DNA of 39,864 bases. Origin: Paraburkholderia solitsugae (GTDB lineage Bacteria; Pseudomonadota; Gammaproteobacteria; Burkholderiales; Burkholderiaceae). The notes under the pieces were generated by a model. It had not been told where the DNA came from and searched no databases. It saw only the letters and a program-made list of their open reading frames with translations. Numbering within the stretch: position 1 is the stretch's first letter; each line of letters begins with the position of its first letter. The position numbers and the translations under genes were made by a program. The stretch is taken from the NCBI RefSeq assembly GCF_013177695.1, contig NZ_WOEY01000060.1:1-39864 (forward strand). Reading direction: 5' to 3'. This document shows, in pieces, positions 15,638 through 23,690 of the stretch.

Positions 15638-16354
15638 CGCGTACAACGTCGACTCCGCAAATCCTTCGGCAGCGAGCACCTGTCCCACCAGGATTAGCGC
15701 AGTCCGCTCAATATGGGTGGACTGCACTTTGCCAACGATATCGTCGAGCGTACCGGTGATTTTTTCTTCATCCGGCCAGCTCGCACGGTAGATCACCGCG
15801 ATCGGACAATCGCCACCGTAATGCGGCCGCAACTCATCGACGATGCGCGCGAGGTGGCGCACCCCGAGGTGAATCGCCATCGTCGCGCGATGTCTCGCGA
15901 GGTCGGCGAGTTGTTCGCCTTCGGGCATCGTCGTTTTGCTTGCAAAGCGGGTGAGGATCAGCGTCTGCGAAATATCGGGCAACGTGAGTTCGCAGCCGAG
16001 CGTTGCCGCGCATGCCGCGGTCGCCGTCACGCCGGGCACGATCTCGTAGGGGATGTCGAGCTCGCGAAGTCTGCGGATCTGCTCGCCGATCGCGCCGTAC
16101 AACGACGGGTCGCCGGAATGCACGCGCGCCACATCCTGGCCTTTGTCGTGCGCTGCCTTGAGTAACGCGACGATCTGATCGAGGTCGAGCTCGGCGGTAT
16201 TCACGACCTGCTCCGCACTATGCCCCTCTAACACAGCGGCCGGCACCAGCGAGCCGGCGTACAGGATCACCGGGCAGCCGCGTACGAGGCGCTGTCCTTT
16301 CACCGTGATCAGTTCCGGGTCGCCGGGACCCGCGCCGATAAAAAACACCGTCAT
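15626..16354 (-). CDS. cobM: Precorrin-4 C11-methyltransferase
   Basis: A 242-residue SAM-dependent tetrapyrrole methyltransferase converting precorrin-4 to precorrin-5 in cobalamin synthesis. The SAM-loop motif FFIGAGPGDPELIT is at residues 4-17. RVHSGDPSLYGAIGEQ, VPGVTATAACAATLG and LILTRFASKTTMPEGE are characteristic of CobM/CbiF. Size and motifs are normal. It is the last gene of the leftward cobL-cobK-cobM operon, 47 bp after cobK, with GGAG eight bases before the ATG. It converges on the PotF-like gene. Confidence 0.95.
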   Translation of the reverse strand: MTVFFIGAGPGDPELITVKGQRLVRGCPVILYAGSLVPAAVLEGHSAEQVVNTAELDLDQIVALLKAAHDKGQDVARVHSGDPSLYGAIGEQIRRLRELDIPYEIVPGVTATAACAATLGCELTLPDISQTLILTRFASKTTMPEGEQLADLARHRATMAIHLGVRHLARIVDELRPHYGGDCPIAVIYRASWPDEEKITGTLDDIVGKVQSTHIERTALILVGQVLAAEGFAESTLYAKGG

Positions 16355-16378
16355 TCAATACTCCATGATTCGTTTGGA

Positions 16379-16397
16379 CGGCATGTCATGCATGCCG
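16379..16397. other. Intercistronic hairpin between cobK and cobM
   Basis: CGGCATG-TCATG-CATGCCG forms a perfect 7-bp stem in the 47-bp gap between the cobK stop and the cobM start. It might modulate the relative expression or mRNA stability of the two cistrons. No T-run is present, so it is not a strong terminator. Confidence 0.4.
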
Positions 16398-16401
16398 CCG
16401 T

Positions 16402-17124
16402 TTAACCCAAGGCTTGCAATGCTTCCAGCAAGTCGGCCACGTTGGCAAACTCGCGATCGACTGCCGCCAGTTCAGGGCGCCGCAGCATGACCACCGGCAA
16501 GCCGCGTTCGCGCGCGACTTCGAGTTTCGCTTCGGTCGCGCTGCCGCCACTGTTTTTGCTGACGACGACATCGAAGGCTTCCGCGCTGAACAGCGTTCGC
16601 TCGCCTTCGAGCGTAAACGGGCCGCGCGTCGCCAGAATCCGCGCGCGTGCATTGGCTTCATGTGCGTCGAGGCAGCGTACCGTCCAGAATTGCAGCGGCG
16701 GGATCTCGTCAAGATGCGCGAGCGGTTCGCGGCCGAGCGTGAACAGCGGGCGCCTGAACGAAGCGAGCGCGGTCGTGAGTTCGACCCAATCGCCGACCAT
16801 GCGCCAGTCGTCGCCGGCTTGCGGCTGCCATCCCTCGCGACGCAGTGCCCAGCACGGCACATGCGCGGCGCCGCTCGCTTTCGCGGCATTTGCGCTGATC
16901 TGCGCAGCGTACGGATGCGTCGCGTCGATCACGAGGGCAATGCGTTCGTCTTCGATATAGCGCGCCATGCCTTCGCTGCCACCGAAGCCCCCCACGCGCA
17001 CCGCGCACTGCAGATCGTCCGGCACCTTGCCGAGGCCCGCGAGACTGTACACGTGCCCGGAACCGAGCTGTCTTGCGATCCGCAAAGCGTCGCCGGTGCC
17101 ACCGAGCAGCAGGACCCGCATCAT
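16402..17124 (-). CDS. cobK: Precorrin-6A reductase
   Basis: A 240-residue NADPH-dependent enzyme reducing precorrin-6A to precorrin-6B (dihydroprecorrin-6) in corrin-ring synthesis. It shows the N-terminal Rossmann motif VLLLGGTGDALRIARQL, the conserved GGFGGSEGMARYI and DATHPYAAQISANA segments, the ALRREGW region, and near the C-terminus the VVSKNSGGSATEAKL motif typical of CobK/CbiJ. The first of two adjacent ATGs is taken because GGAG lies six bases upstream. It is the middle gene of the cobL-cobK-cobM operon, 34 bp after cobL. Confidence 0.95.
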   Translation of the reverse strand: MMRVLLLGGTGDALRIARQLGSGHVYSLAGLGKVPDDLQCAVRVGGFGGSEGMARYIEDERIALVIDATHPYAAQISANAAKASGAAHVPCWALRREGWQPQAGDDWRMVGDWVELTTALASFRRPLFTLGREPLAHLDEIPPLQFWTVRCLDAHEANARARILATRGPFTLEGERTLFSAEAFDVVVSKNSGGSATEAKLEVARERGLPVVMLRRPELAAVDREFANVADLLEALQALG

Positions 17125-17158
17125 TGCGCGGCTCCGATCCGATTGCCCTTGCAGTTAA

Positions 17159-18406
17159 TCATGACGGCTGGAGCGAGTCGACGGACGTGCCGTTCGAGCC
17201 ATTGGCCGGTTTGGTGACATCCAGCACCGTGATCGGCAGCGCCTGGCGCCACGTATCGAAGCCACCGAGCGGCTGCGCGTCGGCAAGCGCGATGCGGGTC
17301 AGCGTACCGCCGTATTGCTCCCGCCATGCCACGAGCATCGCCTCGCCTTGCAAAGTAACCGCATTGGCGACCAGTCTCCCGCCGTCGCGCAGACGCGCCC
17401 AGCAGGCGTCGAGCACGCCCAGCACCGTCACGCCGCCGCCGATGAACACGGCATCCGGCACAGCTAATCCTTGCAGCGCATCGGGCGCGCGGCCGGCCAC
17501 CAGTTGCAATCCCGGCACGCCCAACGCATCGCGATTGTGTTCGATGAACCGCTGCCGCTCCGCGTGCCCTTCGATCGCGATCGCGCGGCAAGTCGGGTGC
17601 GCGCGCATCCATTCAATGCCGATCGAGCCACTGCCCGCGCCCACATCCCATAGCAATTCGCCGGGCGTCGGCGCGAGGCGTGCCAGCGTGATCGCGCGGA
17701 CGTCGCGTTTGGTCAATTGACCGTCGTGGCGAAAGGCGTCGTCGGGCAAGCCGGAGGTCAACGGCAAGCGCGGCGCACCCTCCGTTGCCCGGCATTCAAG
17801 CGCGATCAGGTTCAGCGCTGCCACGTCCCCCGCGGACCACTGATCCGCGCGGCCATCGATACACCGCTCCAACGCTCCGCCCAAATGTTCGAGCACCGTC
17901 ATGCGGGTCGCGCCGAAACCGCGCGCATTCAGCAGTTCGGCCAGCGCGCCCGGCGTGCGCCCATCGGCGCTCAGCACGAAGATGCGCGCGCCGTCGTGCA
18001 AATGAGCATTCAGCGTCGGCAATGGCCGGCCGACCAGCGAAACGGTAGCGACATCCTGCAACGGCCAGCCAAGCCGCGCGGCCGCCAGCGACAACGACGA
18101 CGGCGCGGGCAGCACCCGCAATTCACCTGCCGGCAAGTGCCGCGCGAGCGTCGCGCCGACGCCGAACAGCATCGGGTCCCCACTCGCCAGCACACACACC
18201 GGCCCGGCACGTTCCGCCAGCAAAGGCGTGAGATCGAACGGTCTCGGCCATGCCGCACGGCGCGCGGCGAGACGCGCAGGCAGCATCGCCAGATGACGCT
18301 CGCCCCCGTAGACCACCGACGCCTCCAGCAAAGCACGCCGCGCGGGCCTGCCCAAACCGGCGAAGCCGTCATCGCCTATGCCCACCACGGTCAACCACGC
18401 CGGCAT
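17159..18406 (-). CDS. cobL: Precorrin-6B C5,15-methyltransferase (decarboxylating), CbiE-CbiT fusion
   Basis: A 415-residue bifunctional enzyme. The N-terminal CbiE-like methyltransferase domain (residues about 1-205: LTVVGIGDDGFAGL, VYGGERHLAML, VCVLASGDPMLFGVGATL) is followed by a C-terminal CbiT domain (about 225-400) with the class I SAM motif LLWDVGAGSGSIGIEWM. CobL methylates C5 and C15 and decarboxylates the C12 acetate to give precorrin-8. The start is set at the ATG at 18406, preceded by AGGA; an open frame continues upstream through the riboswitch region but is non-coding. It is the first gene of the leftward operon. Its promoter must lie in the ~100 bp before the divergent riboswitch, and no riboswitch is seen on this strand. 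Confidence 0.95.
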   Translation of the reverse strand: MPAWLTVVGIGDDGFAGLGRPARRALLEASVVYGGERHLAMLPARLAARRAAWPRPFDLTPLLAERAGPVCVLASGDPMLFGVGATLARHLPAGELRVLPAPSSLSLAAARLGWPLQDVATVSLVGRPLPTLNAHLHDGARIFVLSADGRTPGALAELLNARGFGATRMTVLEHLGGALERCIDGRADQWSAGDVAALNLIALECRATEGAPRLPLTSGLPDDAFRHDGQLTKRDVRAITLARLAPTPGELLWDVGAGSGSIGIEWMRAHPTCRAIAIEGHAERQRFIEHNRDALGVPGLQLVAGRAPDALQGLAVPDAVFIGGGVTVLGVLDACWARLRDGGRLVANAVTLQGEAMLVAWREQYGGTLTRIALADAQPLGGFDTWRQALPITVLDVTKPANGSNGTSVDSLQPS

Positions 18407-18473
18407 GCATCCATCCTCATTCTGTATCTTCAAATAGTGCGCTGTGCCACGCCGATCAAAGCGTCCAGCCTCG

Positions 18474-18501
18474 TTGTGCTGTTCGAAAAAAGGCATAATA
18501 C
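18474..18501 (+). promoter_or_regulatory. Probable promoter of the cobG-cobH-cobI-cobJ operon
   Basis: TTGTGC (18474-18479) is followed by CATAAT (18494-18499), overlapping TAATAC (18496-18501). Transcription would start close to 18506, exactly where the riboswitch P1 stem begins, which supports the assignment although the hexamers are imperfect. Confidence 0.45.
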
Positions 18502-18505
18502 AGCC

Positions 18506-18655
18506 GCCGGTGCCCTTCGGGGCCGAAGAGGGAACACAGTGCCACTGTGGCTGCCCCCGCAACTGTATGCAGCGAGTCCGCCTGCGCTCCGCGCCACTGG
18601 TTTGACCGGGAAGGCCGCGGCGGACCATGACCTGCCAGCCAGGAGACCTGCCGGC
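18506..18655 (+). ncRNA. Cobalamin (adenosylcobalamin) riboswitch
   Basis: The conserved core elements are all present in order: GGGAACACAGTG (18530-18541), the invariant CTGCCCCCGCAACTGT (18551-18566), and the B12 box GCCAGGAGACCTGCC (18638-18652). GCCGG (18506-18510) pairs with CCGGC (18651-18655) to close stem P1. The element lies on the sense strand of cobG. Cobalamin binding normally shuts down expression of the biosynthetic genes, here cobG-H-I-J. The lack of a T-rich terminator before the start codon points to control of translation initiation. Confidence 0.95.
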
Positions 18656-18676
18656 CAGACTGTTCGTGCCAGCCAC

Positions 18677-18698
18677 CATCGGGCGGGGTGTACCGATG
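18677..18698 (+). promoter_or_regulatory. Possible riboswitch expression-platform hairpin containing the cobG start codon
   Basis: CATCGG (18677-18682) and CCGATG (18693-18698) are perfect 6-bp arms. The 3' arm contains the proposed cobG ATG, and the 10-nt loop holds the GGGG-type ribosome site. Such a hairpin could hide the start codon in the ligand-bound state. The switching mechanism is inference. Confidence 0.45.
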
Positions 18699-20414
18699 CC
18701 GCAGCAATGCCCACCTGGGCGGCGCTCGGGCCATCGCGCGACGCTCAACCCGGTGTCCGTCTTGAATCAAGCTTCGCCCTCCACTGCTTTGCCCGACGCA
18801 GCCCTTGCGCTGCGGCCCTCGGCGTGTCCGGGGCTGCTGCGCATCGTTGCCGCGCTCGATGGTGGGATCTGCCGGATCAAATTGCCCGGCGGCGAGCTGA
18901 GCGCGGCGCAAGCTGCGGTGATCGCCGACGTCAGTGACCGGCATGCGGCTGGCGTGGTCGAGTTGACCAATCGCGCGAATCTGCAGGTGCGTGGCGTGCG
19001 AAGCGGGCATGAAGCGGCGTTGATCGCGGCGCTGGTTGACGCGGGTCTTGGGCCGGTTCGGGCAACCGGCGCGGTGGATGCTTCCAGCTTGCCGCTCGCG
19101 GCCTCGGCGGATACTTCAGATGCATCTCGGTTCAGCGCTGCGGACGCTTCAAATACGCGATCGACAACCGCACAACAAGCCCCCGGCTCAATTTTAGCAA
19201 GCGCTGCGGACGATGTGCGCAATCTGATGGTGAGCCCGACTGCCGGGCGCGATCCATTTGCGCTGTTCGACACGCGGCCGCTCAGCGTCGAACTGCTCAC
19301 CTTGCTGCAAACCGAACCGCGTTTCGCGGCGCTGTCACCCAAGTTCGCGCTACTGCTCGACGGTGGTGAGCGCCTTGCGAGGCTCGATCATCCGCATGAT
19401 GTCTGGCTGGCGGCGACGCAAGCTGAAGACGGTGTGCGATTTGTGTTTGGTTTGGCGGGTTGTCCGCCTGGGGTGGCGAACGCGGATGCGGATGCTGAGG
19501 TTGAGGTTGAGGTTGAGGTTGAGGTTGAGGTTGACGCGGATGCCGATGCCGATGCCGATGCGTTCCAGCTTGCCGAATACGCCGACCCGCGTGGCTCTAC
19601 GGAGTGTCCCCGCACGGATAGCGCTGGCGCGCTCGCAGCCGTGCTGCCTGCGCAGGTCACAGGTCTTGTCCGCGCGCTGCTGCATACGTTCCTCGATCTG
19701 GCCGCTGCCGACGCCACGCGCATGCGTCATCTGCTTGCCACGCACTCCGTCGACACGCTATTGCAGCACGCTCAAAAGTATGTCGATTTTCCGTTGTCAC
19801 GCGACACGTCGCTCGCAAACTGGCAACGCGCCACACCTGCCGATGCCACGCTGCGACTCGGCGCGCGTGCTCAGCGAGTCGTAGGCATGCTGCACGTAGG
19901 CGGCCAACCGCCGCTCGGACGCCTCGACGCCGCCACCTTGCGCGGCCTCGCCACGCTCTCGCAACGGCGAGGCAACGGCACGTTGCGCATGACGCCCTGG
20001 CAAAGCGTATTGCTGCCCGATATCGCTGCCGATGCCGCGCCCGCTGTGCTCACTGAAATGCACGCGCTAGGCCTCGCCTGCGATCCCGCGCAGCCAATTA
20101 CGCACTTGATCGCCTGCGCCGGTTCCACAGGCTGCGCAAAAAGCCTCGCCGATACCAAAGCCGATGCGCTGCGTTTAGCGGATCGCCTGCACGACGGCGT
20201 CGATGTCCATCTGAGCGGCTGTCCGCGCTCATGCGCCGCCGCACATTGCGCGCCATACACGCTGCTGGCCGCGGCGCCCGGCCTCTACGACCTTTATCGA
20301 CGCGACGGCCAGCCGGGTTTCGGCTCGTGCGTCGCGCACCAACTCACGATCGAACAGGCCGCCGACATGCTCGACCCATTGGCACACCTGGCCCGGAGAC
20401 CCTTAGATGCTTGA
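18696..20414 (+). CDS. cobG: Precorrin-3B synthase (CobG)
   Basis: CobG is an oxygen-dependent monooxygenase carrying a 4Fe-4S centre that converts precorrin-3A to precorrin-3B, the hallmark of aerobic cobalamin synthesis. The sequence shows sulfite/nitrite reductase-like halves (PSACPGLLRIVAALDGGICR, ANLQVRG; later GGQPPLGRL and NGTLRMTPWQSVLLPD). The cluster ligands are CAGSTGC and SGCPRSCAAAHC near the C-terminus. At 572 residues it is longer than usual because of two linkers: a Ser/Thr/Ala-rich one (about residues 130-170) and an acidic repeat (EV)6(DA)5 near residue 270-290. The start at 18696 follows the riboswitch; a start further downstream, such as a GTG near 18752, is possible. It overlaps cobH by 8 bp. 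Confidence 0.9.
   Translation: MPQQCPPGRRSGHRATLNPVSVLNQASPSTALPDAALALRPSACPGLLRIVAALDGGICRIKLPGGELSAAQAAVIADVSDRHAAGVVELTNRANLQVRGVRSGHEAALIAALVDAGLGPVRATGAVDASSLPLAASADTSDASRFSAADASNTRSTTAQQAPGSILASAADDVRNLMVSPTAGRDPFALFDTRPLSVELLTLLQTEPRFAALSPKFALLLDGGERLARLDHPHDVWLAATQAEDGVRFVFGLAGCPPGVANADADAEVEVEVEVEVEVDADADADADAFQLAEYADPRGSTECPRTDSAGALAAVLPAQVTGLVRALLHTFLDLAAADATRMRHLLATHSVDTLLQHAQKYVDFPLSRDTSLANWQRATPADATLRLGARAQRVVGMLHVGGQPPLGRLDAATLRGLATLSQRRGNGTLRMTPWQSVLLPDIAADAAPAVLTEMHALGLACDPAQPITHLIACAGSTGCAKSLADTKADALRLADRLHDGVDVHLSGCPRSCAAAHCAPYTLLAAAPGLYDLYRRDGQPGFGSCVAHQLTIEQAADMLDPLAHLARRPLDA
19496..19562 (+). repeat. Hexanucleotide repeats inside cobG
   Basis: Six perfect copies of TGAGGT (19496-19531) are followed by a GATGCC-type repeat (19533-19562), encoding alternating Glu-Val and Asp-Ala. 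Units are multiples of three, so slippage changes linker length without frameshift. Confidence 0.9.
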
Positions 20415-21033
20415 TTACATTCGCGACGGTCAGGAGATCTATCGCCAATCCTTCGCGACGATACGCGCGGAGGCCGATCTCTCGCGCATCCCCGCCGACC
20501 TCGAGAAACTCGCGGTGCGCGTGATCCACGCCTGCGGCATGGTCGACGTCATTGAAGAGCTTCAGTTTTCCGAAGGCGCAGGCGCGGCAGGCCGCACGGC
20601 GCTGGCACAAGGCGCGCCGATTCTGTGCGACGCCGGCATGGTGGCGCAGGGCATCACGCGCGCACGATTGCCCGCGAACAACGAAGTGATCTGCACACTC
20701 ACGCATCAGGACGTGCCCGCGCTCGCGCGCGAACTCGGCAATACGCGCTCGGCCGCGGCGCTCGAATTGTGGCGGCCGCATCTGGCCGGCAGCATCGTCG
20801 TGATCGGCAATGCGCCGACCGCGCTTTTTCATCTGCTCGATATGCTCGATGACGGTGCGCCGAAACCCGCGCTGATCCTCGGGTTTCCGGTCGGTTTCGT
20901 CGGTGCGGCCGAATCGAAAGCAATGCTTGCTGAAGACAGCCGCGGCGTGCCCTTCGTCGTGGTTCACGGTCGGCGCGGCGGCAGCGCGATGGCCGCCGCT
21001 GCTGTGAACGCGCTGGCGACGGAGGTCGAGTAA
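20407..21033 (+). CDS. cobH: Precorrin-8X methylmutase
   Basis: A 208-residue enzyme moving the C11 methyl to C12, converting precorrin-8X to hydrogenobyrinate. The family pattern is visible: SFATIRAEADLSRIP, the catalytic-His segment VRVIHACGMVD, GAPILCDAGMVAQGITR, GNAPTALFHLLDML and the C-terminal GFPVGFVGAAESK with GRRGGSAMAAAAVNAL. Length and motifs are standard for CobH/CbiC. The start overlaps the end of cobG (8 bp) and the stop abuts the cobI ATG, so translation is coupled along the riboswitch-controlled operon. Confidence 0.96.
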   Translation: MLDYIRDGQEIYRQSFATIRAEADLSRIPADLEKLAVRVIHACGMVDVIEELQFSEGAGAAGRTALAQGAPILCDAGMVAQGITRARLPANNEVICTLTHQDVPALARELGNTRSAAALELWRPHLAGSIVVIGNAPTALFHLLDMLDDGAPKPALILGFPVGFVGAAESKAMLAEDSRGVPFVVVHGRRGGSAMAAAAVNALATEVE

Positions 21034-21765
21034 ATGAGCGTGCAAGGACGTTTATTCGGACTGGGCGTCGGCCCCGGCGACCCGGAGCTCATCACACTGA
21101 AAGCCCTGCGTGTGCTAAAAGCCGCACCCGTGGTGGCGTATTTCGTCGCGAAGGGTAAAAAGGGCAACGCCTTCAGCATCATCGAGGCGCATCTGCACGA
21201 CGCTCAACAGCATCTGCCGCTCGTTTATCCCGTCACGACCGAAGCGCTCGAGCCGCCGCTTTCGTATGAGGTGATCATTGCCGACTTCTATGACACCGCT
21301 GCGGAGATCGTTGCCGGTCACCTCGACGCTGGCCGCGACGTCGCGGTGATTTGCGAAGGCGATCCATTTTTCTACGGCTCGTATATGTATTTGCACGACC
21401 GCCTCGCGGCGCGTTTCGAGGCCGAAGTCGTGCCCGGCGTGTGTTCGATGCTCGGCGGTGCGGCGGTGCTCGGTTCGCCGCTGGTGTATCGCAATCAGAG
21501 TTTGTCGGTGCTCTCCGGCGTCTTGCCTGAAGACGAATTGCGCCGGCGCCTCGCCGATGCCGACGCTGCCGTCATCATGAAACTCGGCCGCAATTTCGAT
21601 AAGGTGCGGCGCGTGCTTGGTGAGCTTGGGCTCGCGCATCGCGCGCTATACGTCGAACGCGCGACGATGGGCAATCAGCGCATTGTGCCGCTCGCCGAAG
21701 TCGATCCGATGGCGTCGCCGTATTTTTCGCTGCTCGTGGTGCCGGGGGAAAAATGGCAAGGTTGA
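21034..21765 (+). CDS. cobI: Precorrin-2 C20-methyltransferase
   Basis: A 243-residue SAM-dependent methyltransferase that makes precorrin-3A from precorrin-2, the first committed step toward corrin. Motifs include LFGLGVGPGDPELITLKALR at the N-terminus, VAVICEGDPFFYGSYMYL, VPGVCSMLGGAAVLGSPL, and VIMKLGRNFDKVRRVL with the trailing YVERATMGNQ. Its ATG follows immediately after the cobH TAA, and its end overlaps cobJ by 13 bp, giving a tightly coupled operon. Confidence 0.96.
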   Translation: MSVQGRLFGLGVGPGDPELITLKALRVLKAAPVVAYFVAKGKKGNAFSIIEAHLHDAQQHLPLVYPVTTEALEPPLSYEVIIADFYDTAAEIVAGHLDAGRDVAVICEGDPFFYGSYMYLHDRLAARFEAEVVPGVCSMLGGAAVLGSPLVYRNQSLSVLSGVLPEDELRRRLADADAAVIMKLGRNFDKVRRVLGELGLAHRALYVERATMGNQRIVPLAEVDPMASPYFSLLVVPGEKWQG

Positions 21766-23597
21766 CGCCACCCGCGATTGTAATTCTCGGTCCGGGCGCG
21801 CTGGCGACCGCGCGGCGTATTCAGACGCGGTATGCGGGTTGCCAGGTGCATGCCTTGCAGGGGCGAGTCGAGGCTGACGTCTCATACACGGAGCTCGGCG
21901 CGCATCTGTGTGATCTCTATGCCCGCGGCACGCCGATCGTGGCGCTGTGCGCAGCCGGGATCGTGATTCGCTGCGTTGCACCGTTGTTGTCGAACAAAGG
22001 CGTCGAGCCGCCGGTGCTGGCCGTTGCAGAAGATGGCAGCGCGGTCGTGCCGTTGCTCGGCGGACTTGCCGGTGTCAACGTGATGGCGCGTGAGATTGCA
22101 GCTGCGTTGGCTGTGTCACCAGCCATTACGACGAGTGGCGAACTTCGCTTCGGCACGTGCGTGCTTAACCCGCCTGATGGCTATGCGCTTGCCGATATAG
22201 CGCAAGGCAAGCGCTTCGTGTCGGATCTGCTGGCGGGTGAAAGCACGCGAATCGAAGGTGAAGCGCCGTGGCTCGATGCGGCGCAACTGCCGCGCTCTGA
22301 TTCGGCACGCCTGGCGATTCGTGTGACGCCACGTGCGTGGGATGGGCGTGATGATGAGTTGGTGATCCATCCTCGGAGCGTGGTGGCGGCGGTGACTGTG
22401 CCGGGTGCGCGTGTCGGTGCTGGTGCTGGTGCTAGTGGAAGTGGAAGTGCCAGCGCAGGTGCTGGCTCGCCCTCTGCTACGAACGCGGACCACGGCGCAA
22501 ATTCCAGCTCAGATTCCCAGACGGGTTCAGGCGCGCGAGTCGCTGCACTTGTGCGCGAGGCGTTGGACGCGCACGGTCTTGCGCCGCTTTCGCTCGCGGC
22601 ATTGCTGGCTCCTTCTGAACACATGGCGGACCCGGCGCTGGCCGATGCCGCGGCGAGCCTGAACGTGCCGCTACGTTTTGCTCAGCCGCGCCCGGAAGAT
22701 GGCGAGCCGCCGAGCAATTTGCTGCATGCCGCGCTGCGCGTCCCTTATCAAACACTGCATGACGACGCGAACGCAAGGGTTGCGCTCGCGTTGGCTGCGT
22801 TGGCAATCGACCCGGACACGATTGGCCGTACACGGGGCCGCTTGACGGTGATCGGCCTCGGTCCCGGCAGCGCCGACCTGATGGTGCCGGCCGCTCGAAC
22901 AGCGCTGAACGAAGCCACCGATATTCTCGGCTACGAAACCTACGTGAAAATGGCCGGCCCCTTGCGCGCCGATCAACACGTACATGGCACCGACAATCGC
23001 GAAGAGATGCAGCGCGCGCACCATGCGTTCGAACTCGCTAGCACAGGACGTTCCGTCGTGATGGTGTCGTCGGGTGATCCTGGCGTGTTTGCGATGGCGG
23101 CTGCGGTACTTGAAGCGCTGGAAGAAGGCGGTTCGAAGAACGCAGACTGGCGCGCGGTCCAACTCGCCATTGTGCCGGGGGTGTCCGCCGCCATGGCGAC
23201 CGCAGCGCAAGCCGGCGCGCCCTTGGGTCACGACTTCTGCATGCTGTCGTTATCCGACAATCTGAAACCGTGGACGATCATCGAGAAGCGCCTCCGGCAT
23301 GCCGCCGAAGCGGATCTGGTGATGGCGTTTTATAACCCGATCTCCCGCGCACGACCTTGGCAGTTAGATAAAGCACTGGACATCGTGCGGGAATATCGCG
23401 CGGCGGCAACGAAAGTTGTGCTTGGTCGCGATATCGGCAGACCCGGCAGCACACTGCGGACGATCACGCTCGGCGAACTGCGTTCGTCAGATGTGGATAT
23501 GCGGACGATGGTGATCGTCGGGTCGTCGACGACGCGGGGGTTTGCTAATGGCATCGATGGGGGGGAATGGGTTTATACGCCACGTTGGTATGAGTAA
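21753..23597 (+). CDS. cobJ: CbiG-like / precorrin-3B C17-methyltransferase fusion (CobJ)
   Basis: A 614-residue fusion. Residues about 1-215 match the CbiG N-terminal and mid regions (CAAGIVIRCVAPLLSNKG, PLLGGLAGVNVMAREIAAAL). Residues about 255-350 resemble CbiG-C/CobE. Residues about 360-614 are the SAM methyltransferase CobJ (VIGLGPGSADLMVPAA, MVSSGDPGVFAMAAAV, VPGVSAAMATAAQAGAPLG, LVMAFYNPISRARPW, RDIGRPGS). CobJ methylates C17 with ring contraction. CbiG opens the lactone and loses the C2 unit in the anaerobic pathway, so the fusion may couple the two steps. A Gly/Ser/Ala-rich insertion of about 45 residues (from about 220) separates the CbiG parts. The ATG has GGGGGA upstream. Confidence 0.92.
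   Translation: MARLTPPAIVILGPGALATARRIQTRYAGCQVHALQGRVEADVSYTELGAHLCDLYARGTPIVALCAAGIVIRCVAPLLSNKGVEPPVLAVAEDGSAVVPLLGGLAGVNVMAREIAAALAVSPAITTSGELRFGTCVLNPPDGYALADIAQGKRFVSDLLAGESTRIEGEAPWLDAAQLPRSDSARLAIRVTPRAWDGRDDELVIHPRSVVAAVTVPGARVGAGAGASGSGSASAGAGSPSATNADHGANSSSDSQTGSGARVAALVREALDAHGLAPLSLAALLAPSEHMADPALADAAASLNVPLRFAQPRPEDGEPPSNLLHAALRVPYQTLHDDANARVALALAALAIDPDTIGRTRGRLTVIGLGPGSADLMVPAARTALNEATDILGYETYVKMAGPLRADQHVHGTDNREEMQRAHHAFELASTGRSVVMVSSGDPGVFAMAAAVLEALEEGGSKNADWRAVQLAIVPGVSAAMATAAQAGAPLGHDFCMLSLSDNLKPWTIIEKRLRHAAEADLVMAFYNPISRARPWQLDKALDIVREYRAAATKVVLGRDIGRPGSTLRTITLGELRSSDVDMRTMVIVGSSTTRGFANGIDGGEWVYTPRWYE
22416..22433 (+). repeat. Three tandem GGTGCT units in the cobJ linker
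   Basis: Three perfect GGTGCT copies followed by GTGGAA-type repeats encode a Gly-Ala/Gly-Ser-rich low-complexity linker between the CbiG N-terminal and C-terminal parts. In-frame length change is possible. Confidence 0.8.
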
Positions 23598-23690
23598 GCA
23601 CTCTGCTTACCCCACCCAATTTCGATGCAACAGTATTTTCAGCAAACGCGACCCGCTTTGTCGGTTTGCGGGAAGATCGGGCACGGTGCG

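Noticed and set aside
18627..18695. Upstream extension of the cobG frame
   Set aside because: It lies within the riboswitch B12-box region; the ATG at 18696 follows the aptamer.
18407..18748. Upstream extension of the cobL frame
   Set aside because: It is antisense to the cobalamin riboswitch; a supported start with a ribosome site exists at 18406.
19496..19562. Phase-variable on/off switch in cobG
   Set aside because: The repeat units are hexamers, so slippage does not shift the reading frame; only linker length would vary.
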